Source: Pseudobutyrivibrio sp. ACV-2 (lineage in GTDB: Bacteria > Bacillota > Clostridia > Lachnospirales > Lachnospiraceae). Taken from it: a stretch of 64,000 nucleotides of DNA. Numbering within the stretch: position 1 is the stretch's first letter; every line of letters begins with the position of its first letter. The translations under genes were made by a program, and so were the position numbers. The notes beneath the pieces were generated by a model, which did no database searches, was not told the DNA's origin, and worked only from the letters and a program-made list of their open reading frames with translations. Below, in pieces: positions 35,191 to 43,481 of the stretch. The stretch is taken from NCBI RefSeq assembly GCF_900107545.1, contig NZ_FNQZ01000006.1, forward strand, positions 124,001 to 188,000, in the 5' to 3' direction.

Positions 35191-36163
35191 AGTATTAGTT
35201 ACTGGATCAGATGGATTTATAGGTTCTCACTTGGTTGAGGAATTAGTTAAAAAGGGATATGAGGTAAAAGCTTTTGTTTACTATAATTCCTTCAATAACT
35301 GGGGATGGCTTGACACATTAGATAAAAGCATTATGGACCATGTAGAGGTATTTGCAGGTGATGTCAGAGACCCTAACGGTGTTCGTGAAGCTATGAAGGG
35401 CTGCGATGCAGTGTTCCATTTAGCTGCACTTATCGCTATTCCATTTTCATACCACAGCCCTGATGCTTACGTAGACACCAACATCAAGGGTACACTTAAT
35501 ATCCTTCAGGCAGCGAGGGATTTAGGAACAAAGCGTGTGCTTGTTACTTCTACATCTGAAGTATACGGTACAGCTCAGTATGTTCCAATCGATGAGAAGC
35601 ACCCATATCAGGGTCAGTCTCCATATTCTGCTACCAAAATCGGAGCAGACAGACTTGCAGAGTCATTCTATCGCTCATTTGATTTGCCTGTTACAATCGT
35701 GCGTCCATTTAACACATTTGGACCACGTCAGTCAGCTCGTGCAGTTATTCCTACTATCATCACACAGCTTCTTGCAGGCAAAGAGGAAATCAAGCTTGGT
35801 TCTCTTACACCTACCCGCGATTTCAACTATGTTAAGGATACAGCCCATGGCTTCATCGCAATGTATGAAAGCGACAAGACCATCGGTCAGGAAATAAATA
35901 TTGCAACTCAAAAGGAGATTTCTATCGGTCAGCTTGCAGAAGAGCTTATCCATCAGATTAATCCAAACGCAAGAATTATCTGTGACGAGGATCGCCTCCG
36001 TCCAGAAAAATCAGAGGTTAACCGCCTCCTTGGCTCTAATGCTAAAATCTTAGAGCTTACAGATTGGAAGCCTCAGTTCACATTCGAGCAGGGACTTGCC
36101 GAGACAATCGAATTTTTACGTCACAACTTAGATAAATATAAAGTTGATATTTATAACATTTAA
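35183..36163 (+). CDS. legB: Nucleotide-GlcNAc 4,6-dehydratase, LegB type
   Basis: In legionaminic acid synthesis, LegB removes water from GDP- or UDP-GlcNAc to give the 4-keto-6-deoxy sugar. The extended SDR start V-T-G-S-D-G-F-I-G-S-H-L, the S-T-S-E-V-Y-G loop, the Y-S-A-T-K-I pair and N-T-F-G-P-R-Q-S-A-R-A-V-I-P-T are diagnostic. The family contains the F-V-Y-Y-N-S-F-N-N-W-G-W-L motif near residue 34. Length 326. AAGGAGATGAA is the ribosome binding site and legC follows 41 bp later. Confidence 0.92.
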   Translation: MSKVLVTGSDGFIGSHLVEELVKKGYEVKAFVYYNSFNNWGWLDTLDKSIMDHVEVFAGDVRDPNGVREAMKGCDAVFHLAALIAIPFSYHSPDAYVDTNIKGTLNILQAARDLGTKRVLVTSTSEVYGTAQYVPIDEKHPYQGQSPYSATKIGADRLAESFYRSFDLPVTIVRPFNTFGPRQSARAVIPTIITQLLAGKEEIKLGSLTPTRDFNYVKDTAHGFIAMYESDKTIGQEINIATQKEISIGQLAEELIHQINPNARIICDEDRLRPEKSEVNRLLGSNAKILELTDWKPQFTFEQGLAETIEFLRHNLDKYKVDIYNI

Positions 36164-36204
36164 TTTTTTCAACCAGGGGACTAGAAGATTAGAGGTAAAT
36201 AATT

Positions 36205-37368
36205 ATGTCAGATGAATTTATAGCTTTATCAGTTCCAAATTTAAAAGGAAACGAACTAAAATACGTTACAGATGCAGTAGAGACAGAGTGGGTTTCTACA
36301 GCAGGACCTTATGTAAGTGACTTTGAAAAAAAGCTTGCAGAATATGTAAAGGCTCCAGCGGCAGTCAGCACACAGAATGGTACATCAGCCCTTCACATAA
36401 GCTTGCTACTTAGCGGCGTTACCAGAGAAGATGCGGTTATTGTACCTACTCTTACATTTATTGCTGCAGTCAATCCTACAAAATACATCGGCGCAGAGCC
36501 AATCTTCATGGACTGTGACGATAGTCTGTGCATGGATCCAGTAAAGCTTAAAAAATTCTGCGAGACAGAGTGTGATTTCACAGATGGAAAGCTTATTGAT
36601 AAACAGACAGGTCGTCATATTAAAGCCATGGTAGTTGTTCATGTATTTGGCAACATGGCTGATATGGAGTCTATTTTACCAATAGCTGAAAAATACAATA
36701 TCAGAGTTGTTGAAGATGCTACAGAGGCTCTTGGCACATACTACACAGAGGGTAAATACGCAGGAAAGTATGCCGGAACAATGGGTGATTTCGGCTGCTA
36801 TTCCTTCAACGGCAACAAAATCATCACCACAGGTGGTGGCGGTATGATTGTGGCTAAAGATCCTGAGGAGCTTGCCCATGCAAAGCACCTTACCACACAG
36901 GCCAAGGCAGATCAGGCTAACTTTATCCATGATGAAATCGGATTTAACTATAGAATGACCAATCTTCAGGCAGCACTTGGCCTTGCTCAGTTAGAGCAGC
37001 TTGAAGATTTCATCAAAACAAAAGAAGCAAACTATTTGCGCTACAAAGATGCTGTGGATAAAATGGAAGGCCTTCATGTTCAGGATTTCCGCGAAGGTAT
37101 TCGCAGCAACTACTGGTTCTATTCGGTAGTATTTGAAAACGATGAGACAGGTCGTGACAGACTTATTGAGGAACTCAAGGAAAATCACATCCAGTCGCGT
37201 CCAATCTGGGGACTTATTTCAGATCAGCTCCCATACGAAGGTTCTCGTACCTACGAGCTTGAGAAAGCACCTTGGTATTGGAAGAGAGTAGTAAACGTAC
37301 CTTGTTCAACGAATCTTACCTCAGAAGGTGTAGATAGAGTTTTGGATGTAATCAGAAATTTTAAATAG
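36205..37368 (+). CDS. legC: LegC-type aminotransferase
   Basis: LegC puts an amino group on C4 of the 4-keto-6-deoxy sugar with PLP and glutamate. The DegT/DnrJ/EryC1 fold shows: start F-I-A-L-S-V-P-N-L-K-G-N-E, T-N/Q-N-G-T-S-A-L-H near residue 55, and the PLP lysine in Y-S-F-N-G-N-K-I-I-T-T-G-G-G. The inserted D-G-K-L-I-D-K-Q-T-G-R-H segment is typical of LegC rather than PseC. Length 387. Ribosome binding site AGAGGTAAAT. It lies between legB and ptmE-like, the standard set. Confidence 0.93.
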   Translation: MSDEFIALSVPNLKGNELKYVTDAVETEWVSTAGPYVSDFEKKLAEYVKAPAAVSTQNGTSALHISLLLSGVTREDAVIVPTLTFIAAVNPTKYIGAEPIFMDCDDSLCMDPVKLKKFCETECDFTDGKLIDKQTGRHIKAMVVVHVFGNMADMESILPIAEKYNIRVVEDATEALGTYYTEGKYAGKYAGTMGDFGCYSFNGNKIITTGGGGMIVAKDPEELAHAKHLTTQAKADQANFIHDEIGFNYRMTNLQAALGLAQLEQLEDFIKTKEANYLRYKDAVDKMEGLHVQDFREGIRSNYWFYSVVFENDETGRDRLIEELKENHIQSRPIWGLISDQLPYEGSRTYELEKAPWYWKRVVNVPCSTNLTSEGVDRVLDVIRNFK

Positions 37369-37379
37369 AGAATTTAAGT

Positions 37380-38420
37380 ATGCTAAATGTTTTAATACAC
37401 GAAGAAGATACAATTTTACAGGCAATGCGAACCTTTGATGCCAGCGGACGAAAAACAGCATTTATTGTTGATGAAGACAATAAATTGCTTGCTGCTGTAT
37501 CAGAGGGTGATGTTAGACGTTTTATTTTGTCAGGCGGCGATTTAAATGAGCCTGTTAGCAAAATTGCCAATTATAAGCCTCGTAGTCTCAAGGAAGATGA
37601 GCGTGATGACGCCAGAGATTTCCTTCGCCGTCATAATATTCAGGGACTTCCAATTGTGGATGATGAAGGCAGAGTTATCGACACCATATTCTGGAGCGAA
37701 AATAATCTTACAAAGCAGAGCAATATTTCAGCTCCAGTTGTAATGATGGCAGGCGGTAAGGGCACACGTCTATATCCTTATACACGCATCCTTCCAAAGC
37801 CACTTATTCCAGTTGGAGACAAACCTATATCAGAGCTTATCATGGATAGCTTTGCAGAATATGGCATCAATAAGATGTTCATGATTGTAAATCATAAAAA
37901 GGGCATGATTAAGTCCTACTACGGTGAAACTCCAAAGCCTTATGATATCGAATTTGTTGATGAAGATGCTCCACTTGGTACAGGAGGTGGATTGTCCTTA
38001 CTTCGTGGCAAGGTTAATGAAACCTTTATCCTTACCAATTGTGATATCCTAATCGAGGAGGATTACTCCAAGATATACGAGCATCACAAAAAAGAAGGCA
38101 ATATGATTACGATGGTCTGTTCCCTTCGCAACTTCCAGATTGCTTATGGTGTGGTTGAGTTTGGCGAACATGGCAATATCATTGACATGAAAGAAAAGCC
38201 GGAATTCAGCTTCTTTACAAATACAGGCATCTATATTGTAGAGCCAGAGGTTATAGATTACATCAAAGATGGAGAAGTTATTGGATTCCCAGATATTATC
38301 AACAGACTAAAGGATGATGATAAAAAGGTAGGGGTTTATCCAATTAACGAAAATACATGGATGGACATGGGACAGCTTGATGAATTAAGCAAGATGGAAA
38401 GCCGTCTCCGCGGTAAATAG
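37380..38420 (+). CDS. ptmE: CBS-domain nucleotidyltransferase, PtmE-like
   Basis: PtmE in Campylobacter jejuni makes GDP-glucosamine from GlcN-1-phosphate, the GDP-linked start of legionaminic acid. Residues 1-~115 hold two CBS motifs (A-F-I-V-D-E-D-N-K and G-L-P-I-V-D-D-E-G). Residues ~120-346 are the sugar nucleotidyltransferase: M-A-G-G-K-G-T-R-L-Y-P-Y-T, L-P-K-P-L-I-P-V-G-D-K-P, then T-N-C-D. Length 346. The CBS fusion is the mark of the family. GlmM (21086) could supply GlcN-1-P. It is followed by a TTG-start membrane gene. Confidence 0.88.
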   Translation: MLNVLIHEEDTILQAMRTFDASGRKTAFIVDEDNKLLAAVSEGDVRRFILSGGDLNEPVSKIANYKPRSLKEDERDDARDFLRRHNIQGLPIVDDEGRVIDTIFWSENNLTKQSNISAPVVMMAGGKGTRLYPYTRILPKPLIPVGDKPISELIMDSFAEYGINKMFMIVNHKKGMIKSYYGETPKPYDIEFVDEDAPLGTGGGLSLLRGKVNETFILTNCDILIEEDYSKIYEHHKKEGNMITMVCSLRNFQIAYGVVEFGEHGNIIDMKEKPEFSFFTNTGIYIVEPEVIDYIKDGEVIGFPDIINRLKDDDKKVGVYPINENTWMDMGQLDELSKMESRLRGK

Positions 38421-38454
38421 TACGCTAGGTACTAGAGTTAGAGAGGATAATTAT

Positions 38455-40137
38455 TTGGAAAAAATTAAGAGTTTATTTTATCCAATGGATAGAAATAAAG
38501 CTGCAAGTATAGGCGCTGTACTAATAGCAGCTGTAGGTATTATCTATTCTATAGTTTTCTTTTTAATTAATTGCTTCAACAGAACCAAATCCCGTCATTA
38601 CAATATGTATTTTGGTCTTATTCTTGTTGTAATGATTGCTATGGTGCTATACCTGCTGTGGCTGTTTTTCAGAAAGAAAGAGTGGAGCTATTCCAGAGTT
38701 TATGTGATTCTCACGTTGGGCTGGAGTATAGTGATGCAGTTTGTGATGCCTCCTATTTCTGGGGCTGATGAAGTTCATCATTTCTATAGTGCGTATCATT
38801 GCTCTGATGTATACATGGGTATCAAAGACCATGATTATGACACTACGCCAGGCAGTGAGCCAAACTGGATTGAAGGCACCACATATTCAATGATGCGAGC
38901 AGAGGAATACATCAAGCTTCCATTTGTTGATGTTACATTTCCTTATCAGTATCAGGTCCTTGCAGATTTTAACTGGTTTAGTACATCAGACGAATTAAAA
39001 GCTCTGGTTCCTTGTTATATCAAGCCTACACAGGCGCGCAGATATCTGTTGTCAGGACTGGGAATAGCAATAGCCAGATGGCTTGGCCTTGGGTTTTCAG
39101 GGCTGCTATTCATGGGCAGATTTGTCAACAGTCTTACACTCATAGTGGCAGGCTGGTTTTGCATAAAGCTTCTTCCAGTGGGAAAGCTACAGCTGCTGAC
39201 ATTTTCATTATTCCCAACTATATTACAGCTGTGCGGGTCATACTCTTATGACAACATGAGCATACTGTTTTCCATGATATTACTTGCTATGTGTCTCTAC
39301 TTCAGCAAGGAAAATGTTCGACTACATGCATGGTACGTATATTTTATTGGAATAGCGTTACTTGTGCTTGTACCTAACAAAATGGTTTACACATTGTTTG
39401 GAATCTGGTTCTTTGTTATTCCTTTGAAAAAATGGTGGACAGATGTATGCTTGAGCAAAAAATGGTATGAATACATTTTTGGTGGAGCATTTGTAGTAGG
39501 AGTTATTGGTGTTGTAGCAAAAATGTATCCAAAATATTCCTACATTTTGTATGACCAGTTCGTGCTTACTCAAAATCATGCAACCATCGAAACAGACACC
39601 AGCAGAGCGGCATACACTTTATTCGATGTTGTAGCAGATCCTGCAGGAACAGCCAAATTCGTTTGGGAAGGAATCAAGGTAGATTTCTGGTACAACATAC
39701 ATCATGTTATCGGTAGTGAGCTTGGTAACGTAAACCTAAACGCCAAGGCGCCGATGGCAGCCATTGTGACAATGTTAATTGTCTTGATAGCAGGAGTCGT
39801 AATTAGCAGAGGTAACAGACTTAAGAATTGGCAGAAAATAATTATCTGCGTTGGACTATTTGTTTGTGTAGTGGCTATATTCGTGGGTTGTCTTGTTAGA
39901 TTTACACCTCTTGAAGGAAGCCAGCGAGTACAAATTTCCTATAGATATTTGATACCTATATACATGGCACTGGCTATCTGTTTTGGTACAGATGAAAAGG
40001 AAAACAAAAGAGCATTATCACTTATATTAATCCAAAATGTGGCTCTTATGTTTGCAATGTGTGGAGTATTATATTTCTTATTCCATTTAAGAGATGGAAT
40101 GCCAGTTCCAGAGATTTTACATCAGATTGGTTATTAA
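38455..40137 (+). CDS. DUF2142-like polytopic membrane protein, possible GT-C glycosyltransferase
   Basis: A 560-residue protein with about 11-12 transmembrane helices. The first large outside loop holds M-P-P-I-S-G-A-D-E-V-H-H-F near residue 98, the acidic motif of DUF2142 proteins (P-P-x-x-x-x-D-E-x-x-H). GT-C enzymes use such Asp/Glu in the first loop to transfer sugars from polyprenyl-phosphate donors at the outer face. So it may decorate a wall polymer or protein. The start is TTG (38455) with GAGAGGAT upstream. It lies between nonulosonic genes and the acyl module. Confidence 0.75.
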   Translation: MEKIKSLFYPMDRNKAASIGAVLIAAVGIIYSIVFFLINCFNRTKSRHYNMYFGLILVVMIAMVLYLLWLFFRKKEWSYSRVYVILTLGWSIVMQFVMPPISGADEVHHFYSAYHCSDVYMGIKDHDYDTTPGSEPNWIEGTTYSMMRAEEYIKLPFVDVTFPYQYQVLADFNWFSTSDELKALVPCYIKPTQARRYLLSGLGIAIARWLGLGFSGLLFMGRFVNSLTLIVAGWFCIKLLPVGKLQLLTFSLFPTILQLCGSYSYDNMSILFSMILLAMCLYFSKENVRLHAWYVYFIGIALLVLVPNKMVYTLFGIWFFVIPLKKWWTDVCLSKKWYEYIFGGAFVVGVIGVVAKMYPKYSYILYDQFVLTQNHATIETDTSRAAYTLFDVVADPAGTAKFVWEGIKVDFWYNIHHVIGSELGNVNLNAKAPMAAIVTMLIVLIAGVVISRGNRLKNWQKIIICVGLFVCVVAIFVGCLVRFTPLEGSQRVQISYRYLIPIYMALAICFGTDEKENKRALSLILIQNVALMFAMCGVLYFLFHLRDGMPVPEILHQIGY

Positions 40138-40152
40138 ACGGAGGTTTATGAT

Positions 40153-40395
40153 ATGACAAGAGAAGAAGTACTTGAGATTTTGACAGAGATTTTCCAGGAC
40201 GTATTCGATGACGATGAAATAGAGCTTACAGATGCTACAACAGCTGACGATATTGAGGATTGGGACTCATTAGAGCAAATCAATCTTGTAGTTGCCTGTG
40301 AGAAAAAGTTCAATGTTAAGTTTGATATGAAGGAAATCCAGGCTCTTAAAAACGTAGGTGAAATGGTTGATACAATTCTTTCAAAGGTGCAGTAA
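40153..40395 (+). CDS. Acyl carrier protein
   Basis: An 80-residue acidic protein of the ACP fold, with the phosphopantetheine serine at Ser39 in D-S-L-E-Q. It is more divergent than the fatty acid ACP (usually D-S-L-D/E-x-V), and it is encoded inside a sugar cluster with a MaoC-like hydratase, an SDR and an acyltransferase. It probably carries a special short acyl group. CGGAGG ribosome binding site; the stop codon overlaps the start of the next gene by one base. Confidence 0.92.
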   Translation: MTREEVLEILTEIFQDVFDDDEIELTDATTADDIEDWDSLEQINLVVACEKKFNVKFDMKEIQALKNVGEMVDTILSKVQ

Positions 40396-40808
40396 TGAAC
40401 AATTACAAATTTGAAGATTTAAGCGTGGGCATGAGTGAGTCCTTCAAGGTGACCATTACTCAGGAAATGTTGGACAGCTTCAAAGGAATTACTGGTGATA
40501 TCAACCCACTACATAACGATGAGGCTTTTGCCATATCAAAAGGACATCCAGGTAGGGTGGCCTATGGCATGCTTACAGCCAGCTTTCTTTCTACTTTGGC
40601 AGGTGTTTATATACCTGGCGAGCGCAGCCTTATTCAACAGGTGGAAACGAAATTCTCAAGTCCTGTTTATATTGGTGATGAACTGACTGTAAAGGGCGAA
40701 ATCGTAGAACTGGTTGAAAGTGTTCAGCGCCTTGAGTTAAAGGTTACCATCACAAACCAGAGCGGCAAAAAGGTTCTTAGAGGGAAAATGCAAATTTTAG
40801 TGGTATAG
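40395..40808 (+). CDS. MaoC-like (R)-specific enoyl hydratase/dehydratase
   Basis: A 137-residue single hot-dog domain. The hydratase motif is D-I-N-P-L-H at residues 35-40, with Asp35 and His40 as the expected catalytic pair, within the common G-D-x-N-P-x-H. Such enzymes add water to trans-2-enoyl thioesters to give (R)-3-hydroxyacyl groups. The gene is coupled to the ACP gene (TAATG), so an ACP-bound substrate is likely. Length is normal for a single-domain form. Confidence 0.9.
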   Translation: MNNYKFEDLSVGMSESFKVTITQEMLDSFKGITGDINPLHNDEAFAISKGHPGRVAYGMLTASFLSTLAGVYIPGERSLIQQVETKFSSPVYIGDELTVKGEIVELVESVQRLELKVTITNQSGKKVLRGKMQILVV

Positions 40809-40810
40809 AA

Positions 40811-40835
40811 TTAAGAGGTCATCGCGACCTCTTAA
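40811..40835 (+). promoter_or_regulatory. Perfect 10-bp hairpin between the MaoC and SDR genes
   Basis: TTAAGAGGTC (40811-40820) pairs with GACCTCTTAA (40826-40835), loop ATCGC. There is no T run, so a processing site or attenuating hairpin is more likely than a terminator. Confidence 0.5.
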
Positions 40836-40860
40836 AGCTATGTTTACGGAGAAATAATTA

Positions 40861-41595
40861 ATGAGAGAAAAAAAGACTTTATTTGTTACAGGTGCTTCAT
40901 CAGAGCTTGGCTGTTCATTAATTGAAAATGTAGCAGACAATTATGATATAGTGGTGGCTCATTACCGCAGCAGTGTTGAAAGGCTCTTACCTCTTGAGGA
41001 AAAGCTTGGAGCCAAATTGATGCTTGTACAGGCGGATTTTTCTGATTCTGTATCAGTCAGAAAAATGCTGGATTTTCTTAGTGAGCGTGAAATAAAGCCA
41101 GACCATATCGTTCATATGGCAGCATTGCCAATGGAAAATAAACATTTCAAAAAGCAAAGCTGGTGCAACTTTGCAGAAAATATAGAGACAGACCTTAGAC
41201 CGATAGTAGAGATACTAGGTGAGTTTCTGCCTGCCATGAGCAAGCAGAAATATGGCAAAGTAATATTTATGCTTACCTCATGTACGGTGGGAATGCCACC
41301 TAAATACACTACGGTTTATACCACAGCTAAATACGCTTTACTTGGACTGCTGAAATCATTGGCTGCTGAGTACGCTGAAAAGGGCATAACAGTAAACGGG
41401 GTTAGTCCTGAGATGATAGATACACGCTTTTTAAAGGATTTACCGGATCTTATAAAAGAAATGAATGCCCAAAATATGCCTCAGAAAGAAAATCTCAAAG
41501 TAGAACAGGTAGTGCCAACTCTTGCATTTTTACTTTCAGACGGGGCAGATATGATTAGTGGGCAGAATATTGCGATAACTGATGCAAAAGCATAA
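40861..41595 (+). CDS. Short-chain dehydrogenase/reductase (FabG/PtmA-like)
   Basis: A 244-residue SDR with the cofactor motif T-G-A-S-S-E-L-G near residue 9 and catalytic Tyr/Lys in Y-T-T-A-K (near residue 155), preceded by the Ser of T-S-C. The C-terminal S-D-G-A-D-M-I-S-G-Q-N-I shows the FabG-like end. Two roles fit: reduction of a 3-ketoacyl-ACP for the acyl module, or a PtmA-like function in the legionaminic route. The ACP and MaoC neighbours favour the first. Ribosome binding site is ACGGAGAAA. Confidence 0.85.
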   Translation: MREKKTLFVTGASSELGCSLIENVADNYDIVVAHYRSSVERLLPLEEKLGAKLMLVQADFSDSVSVRKMLDFLSEREIKPDHIVHMAALPMENKHFKKQSWCNFAENIETDLRPIVEILGEFLPAMSKQKYGKVIFMLTSCTVGMPPKYTTVYTTAKYALLGLLKSLAAEYAEKGITVNGVSPEMIDTRFLKDLPDLIKEMNAQNMPQKENLKVEQVVPTLAFLLSDGADMISGQNIAITDAKA

Positions 41596-41617
41596 TAGTG
41601 TATTTTAAGGAGTTAAT

Positions 41618-42238
41618 ATGCGAAACATAGTTATAGTAGGTACAGGCGGCGCAGGCAAAGAGACCAGATGGTTGATTGAGCGTATAAATGTAGTAACACC
41701 TACATGGAACATATTAGGATATATAGATGTTGAACCAGGTGAAGATGTCATTGGTGATGATAGTTTCATTACAGAAACTACAGAGGACTTAGACGTAGTT
41801 ATTGCCATGGGCTCAATGGAAAGACGCAAGTTTTTATATGAGCTTTATGGCAAAAATCCTAGGGTTCATTTTCCAAATCTTATTGATCCTTCAGCAACCA
41901 TTTCAGATAAAGTTACTATGGGTGAAGGAAATATAATCTGTGCTGGTGCTATACTCACAGTTGATGTGAAAATAGGTAATCAGAACCTTATCAACTTTAA
42001 TTGCACAGTTGCGCACGATAGCGTTTTAGGAGATTTCAATACACTAAATCCTAACGCAAATATTTCAGGTTCCTGCACATTAGGTAACCTAATCGAAGTA
42101 GGTACCGGTGCACAAATTGTTCAGGGGAAGAAAATTGGAGACGAAACCCATATTTGGGCCGGCTCTTGCGTAATTAAAAACACAAAAGGGAGATGTGAGG
42201 TTGTTGGTGTTCCAGCCAAAACCGTACTTAAATTTTAA
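41618..42238 (+). CDS. NeuD/PglD-like sugar O/N-acyltransferase (LegH candidate)
   Basis: A 206-residue protein. An N-terminal Rossmann-like domain (I-V-I-V-G-T-G-G-A-G-K-E-T-R) binds the sugar nucleotide; the C-terminal ~120 residues are a left-handed β-helix with hexapeptide repeats (…I-S-D-K-V-T-M-G-E-G-N-I-I…), with catalytic His in C-T-V-A-H-D-S near residue 132. PglD/LegH-type members transfer acetyl from acetyl-CoA to the C4 amino group. Being next to ACP, MaoC and SDR genes, it might use an acyl-ACP. It overlaps the next gene by one base. Confidence 0.88.
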   Translation: MRNIVIVGTGGAGKETRWLIERINVVTPTWNILGYIDVEPGEDVIGDDSFITETTEDLDVVIAMGSMERRKFLYELYGKNPRVHFPNLIDPSATISDKVTMGEGNIICAGAILTVDVKIGNQNLINFNCTVAHDSVLGDFNTLNPNANISGSCTLGNLIEVGTGAQIVQGKKIGDETHIWAGSCVIKNTKGRCEVVGVPAKTVLKF

Positions 42239-43431
42239 TGAAGCATATATTAATAATTTGTCAGTACTTTTATCCTGAGCAGTTTAGGATAAATGATATG
42301 GCTTTTGAGTGGGTTAAAAGAGGATATAAAGTTACTGTAGTTACAGGAATACCTAATTATCCTGAGGGGAAATTTTATCCAGGTTACGGGTGGTTTAAAA
42401 ATACAGAAGAAACTGTAAATGGGGTGGAGATTCACAGAATTCCATTGATTGCAAGAGGAAATGGAAAGCTTGGTCTTATCATGAACTATTTCAGTTTTCC
42501 ATTTTTCGGCTTTTGGTGGAGCCTGTTTACAAGGATAAAAGCTGATGAAGTTTTCATGTTTGAAACCTCACCTATGAATCAATGCAAGGTAGGTGTACGT
42601 TATGCCAGAAAGCACAAGATTCCATGCTACCTTTATGTACAGGATTTGTGGCCAGAAAATGTGGAGATGATAACTGGTATACATTCACCAATTGTAGTTA
42701 AGCCTATTGAGAGAATGGTGAGAAAAATCTACAAGGGATGTACACATATTTGGGGTACAAGCCCAAGTTTTGTAGATGGAATTCGTAAATACGTAGATGA
42801 TAAGGAAAAGGACAAAGTAAGTTTTTGGCCACAGTATGCAGAGGAGTTTTACCAGCCACTTCCAAAGGTTGAGCATAAAGGCTTTAATGTGATTTTCACA
42901 GGTAATATTGGTCAGGCTCAGGGACTGGAGATTTTACCTTTTGCTGCGAAAATTATTCGTGAACAGGGAATCAAGAACATCCGATTTACTATTGTTGGAG
43001 ATGGTCGTGCCAGAAAGTCCTTTGAAGAATCAATCACTAAAAATGGTGTTTGGGATATGTTTGAGTTTGCAGGACGAGTTCAGCCAAAAGAAGTTCCAGG
43101 CCTTCTTGCCAAAGGCGATGCTGCTTTCATTTCATTTGCAGATGATGAACTCTTTGCAAAAACCATCCCTGCCAAATTGCAGTCATACATGGCATGTGCT
43201 ATGCCAATCATCGCATCAGCAAAAGGTGAAACAGCCAGAATCATCAAAGAAGCCGATTGCGGCATGTGCTCTAGTATCGGTGATGCCGAGGAGTTGGCTT
43301 TTAGCATAATAACAATGAGCAAGATGGCCCAGGAGCGAATCGCAGAAATGGGACAGAATGCTTTGAGCTACAATAAGAGTCACTTCGACAAAAAGACACT
43401 CATGGATGAGATGGATAAATATTTAAAATAA
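42238..43431 (+). CDS. WcaI/WbuB-like GT4 glycosyltransferase
   Basis: A 397-residue GT-B enzyme with the start I-L-I-I-C-Q-Y-F-Y-P-E-Q-F-R-I-N-D, typical of the WcaI/WbuB group (often N-acetylfucosamine or fucose transferases). The Y-V-Q-D-L-W-P-E-N motif is near residue 139 and the donor end (I-P-A-K-L-Q-S-Y-M-A-C-A-M-P-I-I) near 310. Translation is coupled to the acyltransferase (TAATG). A bidirectional terminator follows. Confidence 0.88.
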   Translation: MKHILIICQYFYPEQFRINDMAFEWVKRGYKVTVVTGIPNYPEGKFYPGYGWFKNTEETVNGVEIHRIPLIARGNGKLGLIMNYFSFPFFGFWWSLFTRIKADEVFMFETSPMNQCKVGVRYARKHKIPCYLYVQDLWPENVEMITGIHSPIVVKPIERMVRKIYKGCTHIWGTSPSFVDGIRKYVDDKEKDKVSFWPQYAEEFYQPLPKVEHKGFNVIFTGNIGQAQGLEILPFAAKIIREQGIKNIRFTIVGDGRARKSFEESITKNGVWDMFEFAGRVQPKEVPGLLAKGDAAFISFADDELFAKTIPAKLQSYMACAMPIIASAKGETARIIKEADCGMCSSIGDAEELAFSIITMSKMAQERIAEMGQNALSYNKSHFDKKTLMDEMDKYLK

Positions 43432-43479
43432 AAAATGCTTCTTCCATAGCTACAATACAGCATTGGAAGAAGCATTTTT
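43431..43479. terminator. Bidirectional terminator between convergent genes
   Basis: AAAAATGCTTCTTCCA (43431-43446) pairs with TGGAAGAAGCATTTTT (43464-43479). Flanking T and A runs let it act on both strands, ending the long plus operon and the minus CotH gene. Confidence 0.9.
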
Positions 43480-43481
43480 AT

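Noticed and set aside
35183-37368. Pseudaminic acid genes pseB and pseC
   Set aside because: The dehydratase and aminotransferase motifs fit LegB and LegC better, and the PtmE-like enzyme belongs to the legionaminic route.
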